Below are positions 9,284-18,730 of a DNA stretch of 64,000 bases, in pieces; the first letter of the stretch is position 1, and every line of letters starts with the position of its first letter. A model generated the notes under the pieces. That model made no database searches. It saw only the letters and a program-made list of their open reading frames with translations, and was not told the origin of the DNA. This DNA is from Roseiarcus sp963717215. GTDB lineage: Bacteria > Pseudomonadota > Alphaproteobacteria > Rhizobiales > Beijerinckiaceae. Both the position numbers and the translations under genes were made by a program. Location of the stretch: positions 1-64,000 of the forward strand of contig CAVQVS010000012.1 in NCBI GenBank assembly GCA_963717215.1, read 5' to 3'.

Positions 9284-10099
9284 ATGCGGATCAGGGTTTC
9301 GCACCAGGTCATCCATCGCTTCGACCCGCCGGCTCGAACGGTCAACCAGATCCTGAGGCTGACGCCGCTGTCCTTCGACAGCCAGTACGTGCTGCGCTGG
9401 CGGGTCGACATCGACGCCGACGGCGCGCGGCGTGAGACCGAGGACGCGCATGGCAATGCTGTGACCTCTTACTCGCATTACGGACCGATCGAGCGGGTGA
9501 CGATATCGGCGGTGGGTGAGGTCGAAACCAGCGACGCGGCCGGTATCGTGCGGGGCGCTGCGGAAAGGCTGCCGCCCGACATGTACCTGCGCGAGAGCCC
9601 CCTTGCCCAGGTCAATGGGGCGCTGCGCGCCTTTGCCGCTGAGGCGACAAGCGGCGCTGACGGCCCGCTCAATTCGATGCACCGCCTGATGGCCGCGCTG
9701 CATGAAGGCCTGCCCCATCACCCCGAAGAGAAGGACGCCGCCGGCTCCGCTATTGAGGCTTTCGCGCTGAGGCGCGCGCAAGCCCGCGATTTCGCCCACA
9801 TCTTCATCGCCTGCGCGCGCTGGCGCGGCATTCCAGCCCGCTTCGTCGCGGGGTATCGCCTTGCCGACGGCTCGGCCGAAGCGGGCGCGCATGAATGGGC
9901 CGAGGCGCATATTCCCGAGTTCGGATGGGTCGCCTTCGATGCGACCGTTCCGATCTGTCCCGACGATCGCTATGTCCGCGTCGCCATCGGCTTTGACGGG
10001 CAGGACGGAGCGATGACCCGCTCAGCCCATAGCGGCGGCGCGGAGAAGGTGGAAGCCGCGGTCCGTGTCGAACAGGCAGGCGCGCAGAGCCAGGCCTGA
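9284..10099 (+). CDS. Transglutaminase-like protein lacking the catalytic Cys
   Basis: This 271-aa protein has the bacterial transglutaminase N-terminal domain (residues 1-80, VSHQVIHRFDPPARTVNQILRLTP) followed by a transglutaminase-like core. Active members carry Cys-x-Asp-Phe-x-His, then His and Asp. Here the first motif reads ARDFAH, with Ala167 where the nucleophile Cys is expected. His203 (GAHEWAE) and Asp219 (VAFDATVP) are kept. It may therefore be a non-catalytic subunit. The last about 35 residues are low complexity. Third gene of the ATP-grasp/alpha-E operon, 22 bp downstream. Confidence 0.85.
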   Translation: MRIRVSHQVIHRFDPPARTVNQILRLTPLSFDSQYVLRWRVDIDADGARRETEDAHGNAVTSYSHYGPIERVTISAVGEVETSDAAGIVRGAAERLPPDMYLRESPLAQVNGALRAFAAEATSGADGPLNSMHRLMAALHEGLPHHPEEKDAAGSAIEAFALRRAQARDFAHIFIACARWRGIPARFVAGYRLADGSAEAGAHEWAEAHIPEFGWVAFDATVPICPDDRYVRVAIGFDGQDGAMTRSAHSGGAEKVEAAVRVEQAGAQSQA

Positions 10100-10183
10100 C
10101 CGGGAAGCCGCTTCCGAGGGGGCTGGCAGGCGACGGGCAGGCCTCCAGCCAAGAAGACAAGCGCTCATTTCAGACGGACTTGG

Positions 10184-10212
10184 TTGATTTATCATTTCCG
10201 TTACGGTATTAA
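10184..10212 (+). promoter_or_regulatory. Candidate sigma-70 type promoter
   Basis: TTGATT (10184-10189) and TATTAA (10207-10212) are separated by exactly 17 bp in a locally AT-rich intergenic stretch. This is the best vegetative-type promoter match I noticed, and it lies about 100 bp upstream of the DUF4239 gene. No transcript data support it. Confidence 0.45.
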
Positions 10213-10310
10213 TATTAAGTCCGGATGAGCGGGCCGAAATGAACTCTAGGGAGGTTCGGAGCGTTGGATCGCGGCGATGGTATTTCCGTTCTTGCTATTA
10301 GAGGCGATGC

Positions 10311-11063
10311 GTGACCCCCTTGGCCAGGACCCTCATCGTGGCCGTGTTGACCTTCGCGAGTGGACTGCTCGGCTTCTTGCTCCAATGGCTATTGCCAGTT
10401 CAGGAGGTCGCCGGCGCGAGGAGCCTCCTCGGCTCGGTCGTCGGTTTTGTCAGCTTGCTACTGGCGCTGGTGCTTGGCCTGCTCATATGGACGACCTATG
10501 GCGCCTTCATCGCCCAGAACACGGAATCGCAGTCGCTGGGGCCGCTGATCTTGAAACTCGACTTCGCCCTTGAACAATACGGGCCGGAAGCGGAGCACGG
10601 ACGGGACTTGTTGCGAGAGGCGGTCGTGCGCGCGCGCGATCGGTTCTGGGGCGGTCGAGCGGTCGGTGTGACGCCTTATGCCCAACTGCGCGCGGATCTG
10701 CACGAGATCATGAGTTTTTTCGCCACCCTCGAGCCTGCCACAGATCAACAGAAGCAGCTCATCACGACCGCCATGCCCAATTTCATGCAGGTGGTGGAGA
10801 CGACCTTGTTGATGACGCGTCGATTGGCCAATCCGGCGCCAAAAGCCCTCCTTTTCGTCGTCATCGGATGGGCGGCGCTCTTGTTCATGAGCTTGGGCTT
10901 GCTGGTCGGATTCAACGAACTCAGCGTCGGCATCCAGGCGCTTGGCTCGATCGCGGTCGCCAGCGCGATTTACCTCGTTCTCGAGTTCAGTCAGCCCTAT
11001 TCCGGCCTGTTCCGCATTTCGCCGGTCGGTGTCGACAATTTGATCGCGGTCCTTGGCCGCTGA
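10311..11063 (+). CDS. DUF4239-like four-helix membrane protein
   Basis: This 250-aa inner-membrane protein has the layout of DUF4239 (bestrophin-like) proteins: two N-terminal membrane helices (about residues 7-29 and 38-63), a soluble central part of about 110 residues, and two C-terminal helices (about 177-197 and 205-225, LLFVVIGWAALLFMSLGLLVGF). The sequence ILEFSQPYSGLFRIS-like near the end (VLEFSQPYSGLFRIS) is a family hallmark. Function is unknown; a relation to bestrophin channels has been suggested for the family. The start is GTG. A candidate promoter lies 100 bp upstream, and the gene converges with the MsbA-like gene. Confidence 0.75.
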   Translation: MTPLARTLIVAVLTFASGLLGFLLQWLLPVQEVAGARSLLGSVVGFVSLLLALVLGLLIWTTYGAFIAQNTESQSLGPLILKLDFALEQYGPEAEHGRDLLREAVVRARDRFWGGRAVGVTPYAQLRADLHEIMSFFATLEPATDQQKQLITTAMPNFMQVVETTLLMTRRLANPAPKALLFVVIGWAALLFMSLGLLVGFNELSVGIQALGSIAVASAIYLVLEFSQPYSGLFRISPVGVDNLIAVLGR

Positions 11064-11092
11064 AGACGCAGCGCCGATCGCCTACGAAACAA

Positions 11093-12885
11093 TCAGGCGG
11101 CGTCGCGGGGAAACTGGGTTTGCGCGATGTGGGTATAGGTGCGCCCTTGCGCCAGGAGCTCGCCGTGCCGTCCGCGCTCGACAATGCGGCCACGGTCGAT
11201 GACGCAGATTTCATCAGCTTGCGCCACCGTCGATAGCCGATGAGCGATGACGATCGTCGTGCGTCCTTCGCACAAAGTGCGGAGCGCTTTCTGAATCGCC
11301 TGCTCGGATTCGGAATCGAGCGCTGAAGTCGCCTCGTCCAGAAGGATGATCGGCGCGTCCTTGAGAAACGCGCGGGCGATGGCGATGCGCTGACGTTGTC
11401 CGCCAGACAGCTGCATGCCGTGTTCGCCGCATGGCGAATCATAGCCGCGCTCGAAGCCTAAGATGAAATCGTGCGCATAGGCCGCCTTGGCGGCGGCGAC
11501 GATCTCGTCCTCGCTCGCGCCAGGTCGGCCCATCGCGATGTTGTCGCGCACCGAACCTTTGAACAGGAAATTCTCCTGCGCGACATAGCCGATCTGCTGG
11601 CGCAGCGACGCCAGGCCGACGGTCGCGATGTCCTGGCCATCGCACAGGATCTGCCCCGACCCGGCCTCGTAGAGGCGCAGGATGAGGTTCATCACCGTCG
11701 ACTTCCCCCCGCCCGAGCGGCCGACCAGGGCTGTGGTCTTGCCCGCTTCGGCGACGAAGCTGATGGCGTGCAGGACCGGCTCGCCGGGCCGATAGCCGAA
11801 CACCACGTCGCGAAATTCGATTCTGCCCTCCGTAACCTCGAGCGCGGGCGCTTGCGGCGCGTCCTTCTCGTAGTCACGCTCATCGAGGAAGCTGTAGAGC
11901 ATGCCGACGCCGAACAGCGACGCCGACAGGTCGACATGCAGCCGCGCCACCCGCTTCATCGGCTCATAGAGCATGATCACCGAAGTGATGAAGGAAAAGA
12001 GGCTCCCGGGTGAATTGCCACGAAGAATGACGGTGTAGCCGCTGTAAAGGACGACGGCGGCGATGGCGAAGCCGCCGAGACTTTCCATGATCGGGCTCGT
12101 ACGCGAGCTCACGCGAGCGAGCTTGTTCGCCGCCTTCCGGAACCCTTCGATCGCCTCGCCCTGCCGGTCGCGCATGAAGTTCTCGAGGGTGAACGCCTTG
12201 ACGATGCGAATGCCCTGCGCGGTCTCCTGCATCAATTCCATCATCTGCGCGGCGCCCTGGAACTCGCTCGCCATGATCTTGCGCACGCGGAGGCCGATCT
12301 TGCGCACCCCGAACACGGCGAGCGGAACCAACATCAGCGCCAGGAACGAAAGCAGAGGATCTTGGGACACCATGACGACGACGAGCCCGACAATCGTCAG
12401 CGCGTCGCGCGAAAACGTGGTGATCAGAAGGTTGAGCACGGTGCTCGCCGATTGGGCGATGAAGGACTGACGCGCGATGAACATCGGACGAATGCGACTG
12501 GCCGTAATAGCTCACCTTCATCCTGAGCATCTGGTCGAACATGCGCTTCTGGATGTTGGCGACAATGCTGTTGCCGACCTGCGACATCACAACTTGCTGT
12601 CCGTAGGTCGCAAGGCCCTTAACCGTGTAAATGATGACGATCGCCGCCGTGATCTCCCACACCGCCGAGAAGGTTGCGGCCGACGAAAACCTCGTTGACG
12701 ATCTTGCCGATGATCCAGGCGGAAAGCGAGGTCGTAAGCGCGATGAGGGCCATCATCGCGAACGCGAAAGCGTAGCCCTTCCAGTGCTCGAAGCCCTGGT
12801 CGGTCAGCAGCCGACGCAGGATCGCATTCGAGGGCGCATTAAAGAAGGAGAGCGCGCGCTCGCGGGCTTTACGCCAAACCAACAA
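11093..12885 (-). pseudogene. MsbA-like ABC exporter (permease-ATPase fusion), two frameshifts
   Basis: This is an ABC exporter half-transporter of about 590 aa, like the lipid A flippase MsbA: an N-terminal six-helix membrane domain, then an ATPase with Walker A GRSGGGKST, signature LSGGQRQR, Walker B IILLDEATSALD and the switch His in IAHRLS. The ATPase and most of the membrane domain are one frame (11093-12484). The N-terminal part is restored by removing one base near 12483 (giving SHSSEFIARQSF) and one near 12655 (giving NLLGVWEITAA). The TTG at 12885 is the first in-frame start; coding-like sequence up to an ATG at 12968 suggests the true N-terminus may be longer. Substrate specificity is inferred. 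Confidence 0.82.
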
Positions 12886-13137
12886 TGCTTCAGTCCCTCG
12901 CCCCGGCCCACCGTCGAGCCGTATTCATAATCGCCGCCGGCGAATCCCGCCCGAGCAAGGGCTTCCATATCATCGGCGGCGAAATTAGGGAAATAGCCGC
13001 CTACCTATGGTCAAGACCCGGTTAACGGCACTTTCCAATCGGTTAGAGCAATCGTGATTCACCCGGGTCTGAGTGTCGATCGAGTTCAAAACGCCGGGCA
13101 AACAATTGTAACGGCGCCTAAGCGCCGCATCGCGTCC

Positions 13138-14900
13138 TTAGGCCGCTGATGAAGCGGGGACGGGCTGCCGTTTTGGCGCGCCGTGGGTGTCGGGGATCTT
13201 GTCGGCGAAGAACATGACCAATTCGTCGTTCTCCAGCGTCCTCGATCGAGACTGGGCGCGTCGCGTCGTCGACATAGGTCTTGCTCGCGGGATCCTGCGA
13301 CGATGCGCTTCTTGATCCGGTGATAGCGCCACCCGACGGTCAGCCATTGCGCGACCACGGAAACGAACTCGACCGCCCGGACGGGATAGAAAATCAGCGG
13401 ATTGACGATTCGGCATCCCGTGCCGGCGGCTCGTCCTCACCTTGCGGCGGATGATGCCGCATTGCAGCGGGTGGACGCCCTCGATCCGCGCGGCGGAAGA
13501 GAAGGCCGTCATCACGTCGGCAATCTTGTTCATCCTCAAGCCCGTGGCGGCGGCGCGCTTGAGCACCGTCTCGACATGCTCGTCGGTGTAATAGCGCTTC
13601 CAGGCGTCGCGATAGACCTTGTTCCACGCCTCGCCCGACATCTGACGATGGCCGGTGCAGACATGCTCGAGGTCGTATTTGTTCATGTCGGGGTCCATCG
13701 GGACCCCTTTGAGGTAAAGGTTCTTGTGATCCTCGGAGCCGGGAAGGGGGGTCAGGCAAAAGAATTCGAGGATGTCGAGCGGCAGCTCCTTCTTGATGAT
13801 GTCGATGTCGCGGGCGACCGATTCGGGCGTGTCGGTCGGAAAACCGATGATGAAGCCTGCCCAGGTCATCACCTTGTGCTTTCGCCAGGCCTGCAGCATG
13901 ACCCGGTATTCCCAGATCTTGTTCTGCCGCTTTTTCGCGCCCTGGAGCGATTGGGGATTGATGCTCTCAAGCCCGATGAAGACCTGGTTGCAGCCGGCCC
14001 GCGCCGCCTTCTCGATGAAGCCCGGAATCTTGTGGCAGAGCGTGTCGACCTGAAGGATCAGCTTGATCGGAATGCCCTGGTTGGTTCTCGAGCTCGATCA
14101 GCCGGTCGAGGATCGCCTCCCAGTTGCGGTTGCGGGCGAAATTGTCGTCGGTGACGAAATAGTGGTTGATGCCCTGGGCGTAATTGGCGCGCACGATCGC
14201 TTCGACGTCGTCGGCGCTTCGATAGCGCGACTTGCGGCCCTGGACATTGATGATCGTGCAGAAGCTGCACTGGAACGGGCAGCCGCGGCCGGCGTCGAAG
14301 CACGCATGATGGCCGACGATCCGCCCCACGATTTCCTTCGGCAGAATGGGGATCGCGGCCGCCTCCATGCCGGGCATGTCGTGGAGGTAATTGTAGAGAG
14401 GCTTCGCCTGGCCGGCGTCGATGTCGCGGAGGAGGTCGGCCATCCGACCTTCGCCTTCGCCCGCGTACAGGGTCACGCCCAGCGCCTGCGCTTCTTTCAG
14501 GTCCGCCGGCAGCTCGGGAAGCATCGATATGCAGCCCGAGACGTGGAAGCCGCCGATCACCACGGGCACGCCTCTCCGCCCGGAACTCGCGCGCGAGATC
14601 AAGGGCGCGCGGAAACTGATTCGACTGAACCCCGACGAGGCCGACAAAGCCCCTGCCCGCCGCCTTGATCCGTCGCGACGATCGCTTTGACGTCGATGAC
14701 CGTGTTGCACTCGTCGCAGGCGTCGATCTCGATGTCGACATCGGGGCCGAGAGCCCGCTCTTCCCTGCAGGCGGCCAAAAGCCCGTAGACGCTGGCGAGG
14801 CTGTTCGAAGGGATGGTGGAGAGGCGCCACTGGATCACATAGCCGTCGTCGTCATAATGCGACGGCTTGATAAGAAGATCTTGAACGTCCGGTTTCCCAT
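13138..14900 (-). pseudogene. Radical SAM protein with B12-binding-like N-terminus, multiple frameshifts
   Basis: Stitching the frames gives one protein of about 580 aa: N-terminal Rossmann-like domain (LLIKPSHYDDDGYVIQW, STIPSNSLASVYG), then a radical SAM core with the 4Fe-4S motif GRGCPFQCSFC (Cys-x3-Cys-x2-Cys), TDDNFARN, VDTLCHKIPGFIEKA, and a C-terminal tail ending in PASSAA. The reaction is unknown; relatives are listed as B12-binding radical SAM proteins. I place six one-base insertions near 14688, 14578, 14085, 13415, 13290 and 13229, and one missing C near 14880. No internal stop remains after correction, so sequencing error is the simpler reading. The ATG at 14900 is chosen. Confidence 0.8.
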
Positions 14901-15089
14901 GGCGTGCTCTTCATTGCGCGCAGGCGGCGCGATTTGCCCAGGCCCCCGCGCTTCCCGTCTAAAGAATCCCCAGCCCTCCCGGCCCTTTGGGAGTCGATCC
15001 GGCATACTTTGTTTTGCTTGGACGGTCCAGAAGCGATCTCGCGACGCCATCAGTTCGTCCGCCTCTGCGACGGAACTCTGACGCTCCGA

Positions 15090-15964
15090 TCAACCCTTCT
15101 TGCGACCGTCTGCTTTTCGCCCGTCCTTACCTTCCTTCACGGCCGCATGATACTTGCGCTTTATGTCCGCAAGGTTGACCGATGGCGGCGGGAAGGCGAG
15201 GCCGAGATCGGCCATTGCGTCAGCAATGATCTGCGACACCGCGAGATTGCGAAACCACTTGTGGTTCGAGGGGATCACATACCATGGCGCGTGCGCCGTG
15301 CTGGTCGCGCGTGATCGCGTCCTCGATAGGCGTCGACGTAGTCGTCCCACAATTCGCGCTCTGAATAGTCCGATTCGCTGATCTTCCAGTTGCGCCCCGG
15401 GTCGTCCAGGCGCTGGGCGAAACGAGCGAGCTGCTCCTCCTTGCTGATGTGGAGGAAGAATTTGAGGATCGTGGTTCCCGATTCGCGCGAGCAGCGCCTC
15501 GAAATCGCGGATATGCTCGTAGCGGCGGACGCAGGTTTTCTTGTCGACGAGCTTGTGGACACGCGTGACCAGCACGTCCTCGTAGTGCGAGCGGTTGAAG
15601 ATGACGATCTGGCCGGCTCTCGGCGCTTGGGCGTGGACGCGCCAGAGAAAGTCGTGCGAGAGTTCGAGCGGGGTCGGCTGCTTGAAGCTGGCGACGTCGA
15701 CGCCTTGCGGGTTGACGCCGCTGAACACGTGCCTGATCGTGCCGTCCTTGCCGCCGGCGTCCATCGCCTGCAAGACGACGAGGACCGAGTGCTTGTGCTC
15801 GGCGTAGAGCAGGGCCTGCTGACGGGCGAGCTGTCTTGAGATAGTGTTCGGCGTCCTCCTTGCGCCTCGTCCTCCGATGTGAGTTTGCCGGTGTAGGACG
15901 GATCAAGCTTGTCGAGCCGGACTTTCTCGCCCGGTTTGACGCGAAACTGCTTGCGGTAGTCCAA
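15090..15964 (-). pseudogene. Polyphosphate kinase 2 family protein, multiple frameshifts
   Basis: PPK2 enzymes move phosphate between polyphosphate and nucleotides in the cytosol. After correction the protein is about 285 aa: LDYRKQFRVKPGEKVRLDKL, SVLVVLQAMDAGGKDGT (P-loop-like Walker A), VFSGVNPQGV, the lid-region IVIFNRSHYEDVLVTRVH, FFLHISKEEQLARF, and WYVIPSNHKWFRN. It is the short one-domain class. Frame breaks near 15857, 15836, 15484, 15325 and 15312 are each repaired by removing one base. The start is uncertain: a TTG at 15964 has GGAGG 9 nt upstream. panE runs divergently about 110 bp away. Confidence 0.82.
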
Positions 15965-16077
15965 CGACTTCGACCTCCATCCGCTGCCATGCAACCCGCG
16001 CCTTGGCCTCACTTGTGGTACGAAAATGACGTGTCAGATCAACGTGCATTCCGTGACGGATGGGTCCGGACCGCGCG

Positions 16078-17094
16078 ATGAACATCACAATCATCGGCGC
16101 CGGCGCGATCGGCGGCCACATCGCGGCCAAGCTCGCCGCGGCGGGCGAGCGCGTGACGGTCGTGGCGCGCGGGGCGCACCTGAAGGCGATCCGCGAACGC
16201 GGGCTGACCCTCAAGGAGAACGGCGAAGAGATCGTCGCGCGCGTCCAGGCGACCGATCGCATCGCCGACGCCGGCGGCGCCGATCTTGTCGTCCTCGGGG
16301 TAAAGGCGCATCAGCTCACGCCGATCGCAGCCGAGGTCGCCTCGATCGTGACGCCCTCGACGACGCTCATGATGACGCAAAACGGCATGCCCTGGTGGTA
16401 TTTCTTCAAGCATGGCGGACCGCACGAGGGGGTTCAGCTCGAGAGCGTCGATCCTGGCGGAGTGATCGCTCGCCATCTGCCGATCGATGCCGTCGTCGCC
16501 GCGATCAGCTACCAGGCGGCGGAGATCGAGAGCCCTGGCGTTATCCGCCATATCGAGGGCCATCGCGTGCCGGTCGCCGAAATCGACGGGCAGAAGACCG
16601 GGCGCATCGCGGCCTTGTCCGAGCTCTTCACGAGAGCCGGCTTCAAATCGCCGGTGCTTGCCGACGTGCGCTCCGAAATCTGGATGAAGCTCTGGGGCAA
16701 TCTGACCTTCAATCCGATCAGCGCGCTCACCCACGCCACTTTGGAAGATCTTTGCCGCTTTCCCCAGACACGCGCGCTTGCGACGGCGATGATGCGGGAA
16801 GCGCAAGCGGTCGGCGAAGCTTTCGGCATCCGTTTCCGTCTCAGCATCGAAAAGCGCATCGCCGGCGCCGAGAGCATCGGCGCGCACAAGACCTCGATGC
16901 TGCAGGACATCGAGCACGGCCGCGCGACCGAGATCGACGCGCTGCTTGGCTCGGTCATCGAACTCGCGCGCCTCGTCAATGTCCCGACCCCGCATCTTGA
17001 CGCGGTCTATGCGGTGACGAAGCTTTTGGGCGAAACCGTCGCTCGGAGCGGGAGCGGACTGTCGTTCGCGCCGCCAGACCCCGTTCGGAGTTGA
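16078..17094 (+). CDS. 2-dehydropantoate 2-reductase family protein
   Basis: This is an NADP-dependent ketopantoate reductase family member of 338 aa (PanE/ApbA), which reduces 2-dehydropantoate to pantoate for coenzyme A synthesis. MNITIIGAGAIGGHIAAKLA is the Rossmann GxGxxG; QNGMPWWYF, RSEIWMKLWGNLTFNPISALT (the catalytic Lys region) and TSMLQDIEHGRATEIDALLG are the C-terminal ApbA blocks. Several paralogues in this family have other substrates, so the panE symbol is not assigned. I chose the ATG at 16078. It is intact although both neighbours are frameshifted. Confidence 0.87.
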   Translation: MNITIIGAGAIGGHIAAKLAAAGERVTVVARGAHLKAIRERGLTLKENGEEIVARVQATDRIADAGGADLVVLGVKAHQLTPIAAEVASIVTPSTTLMMTQNGMPWWYFFKHGGPHEGVQLESVDPGGVIARHLPIDAVVAAISYQAAEIESPGVIRHIEGHRVPVAEIDGQKTGRIAALSELFTRAGFKSPVLADVRSEIWMKLWGNLTFNPISALTHATLEDLCRFPQTRALATAMMREAQAVGEAFGIRFRLSIEKRIAGAESIGAHKTSMLQDIEHGRATEIDALLGSVIELARLVNVPTPHLDAVYAVTKLLGETVARSGSGLSFAPPDPVRS

Positions 17095-17101
17095 GTGACC
17101 C

Positions 17102-18625
17102 ATGAATGCGGATCGCACCTTGAAGGAGCTCTTCGCAGCGGGGCGCGACGACGCGGTCGCCATTGCCGCGCATGAGACGCCGCCGCTGACCTATGAAGGC
17201 TTGCGCGCGCTGATCGAACGGCGTGACCGCAACGCTGAACGATCTTGGGATCGGCCTTGGCGATCGCGTCGCGATCGTGTTGCCGAACGGGCCGGAAATG
17301 GCGACGGCGTTTCTTTGCGTGGCCTCCGCGGCGGCCTCGGCGCCGCTCAATCCCGCCTATAAGCAGGACGAGTTCGAGTTCTACCTCGAAGATCTCAGGG
17401 CGAAGGCGCTGATCGTTGAGAGCGGGCAGCGAATCGCCCGCGCTTCGCGCAGCCGAGAAGCTTGGCGTCGCGGTCATTGACCCTGACTCCGGAGCGGCAG
17501 GTCGGGGCGGGCGCGTTCGAGCTATCGGGCTCTCCGCTCGGCGCCGCGATCCGAGCCCGGTCCCGCCAAACCGCGATGACGTGGCGCTCATTCTTCACAC
17601 CTCGGGCACCACCTCGCGGCCGAAAATCGTGCCGCTTCACCATGCCAACATCTGGACCTCGGCGCGCAACATCGCAGCCTCGCTCGAGCTTTCTGAAAAC
17701 GACAGGGCGCTCAACGTCATGCCCCTGTTTCATATCCACGGGCTGATCGCCGGTCTTTCCGCCCCGCTGTCGCGCGGCGGCTCTGTGTTCTGCACGCCGG
17801 GGTTCAACGCGCTCAAGTTCTTCGCCGAAATGGAGGAGGCCAAGCCCACCTGGTACACGGCGGTGCCGACCATGCATCAGACGATCCTGACCCGCGCCGG
17901 GACGCCACAAGGAGCTCATCGCCCGTCACCCTCTGCGCTTCGTGCGCTCTTCGTCCTCGTCGCTGCCGCCGACCGTGATCGGCGAACTCGAGGCGGTCTT
18001 CAAATGCCCGGTCATCGAGGCTTACGGGATGACGGAAGCAACGCACCAGATGGCGTCCAATCCGCTGAACGGAATCCGCAAGCCCGGCTCGGTCGGCGTC
18101 CCCGCGGGTCCTGAGATCGCCATCATGGACGAGGCTGGGCTGCTCATGAGCGCAGGCGAAACGGGCGAAGTCGTCATTCGCGGCGAGAACGTCACCGTGG
18201 CTTACGAGAACAATCCGAAGGCCAATGGCGAGGCGTTCGTCGATGGCTGGTTCCGCACCGGCGATCAGGGCGTCATCGACGCCGACGGTTACCTGACGCT
18301 TACTGGACGGCTGAAGGAGATCATCAACCGCGGCGGCGAGAAAATCTCGCCCCGCGAGGTGGATGAAGCGCTGATGGGCCACCCGGCGGTCCTGCAGGCG
18401 GTGGCTTTCGCCGTGCCGCACCCGATGCTCGGCGAGGACGTCGGCGCGGTGGTGGTCCTGCGCGAGGGCCAGAGCGCCACCGAGCAGGAACTCCACGCGT
18501 TCCTCTCCGAGCGCTTAGCGGCGTTCAAGACGCCGCGAAAAATCCATTTCCTGGCCGAGATCCCGAAGGGAGCGACCGGCAAGCTTCAGCGCATCGGGCT
18601 CGCGCAGAAGCTGGGGCTGGGGTGA
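17102..18625 (+). pseudogene. AMP-dependent acyl-CoA synthetase, three frameshifts
   Basis: This is an acyl-adenylate/CoA ligase of the ANL superfamily (about 507 aa when stitched), similar to oxalyl- or malonyl-CoA synthetase-like proteins. It shows LILHTSGTTSRPKIVPL (A3 AMP-binding loop), LFHIHGLIAGL, YGMTEATHQMASNP, WFRTGDQGVIDADGYL, GRLKEIINRGGEKISPREV (hinge) and the catalytic Lys in PKGATGKLQR. Removing one base near 17222, 17444 and 17902 restores one frame. It starts 7 bp after the ketopantoate reductase-like gene and may be cotranscribed. Its 3' end has decayed look-alikes at 26730-26905 and 27579-27712. Confidence 0.83.
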
Positions 18626-18730
18626 GGGGTTCGCCGATTGCAGTAGTGCAGTTCCTGGAACCGCTGCGCCGGTAAAGCGCTTTCGCCTGCAGCGGGGGGA
18701 GAGCAAGCTCCACGCACGCGCCGCTCGTCC

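Noticed and set aside
12630..18625. Cluster of genuine pseudogenes under relaxed selection
   Set aside because: After single-base correction the proteins have no stops or missing motifs, and the interleaved ketopantoate reductase-like gene is intact; sequencing error is the simpler reading, although decay is not excluded.
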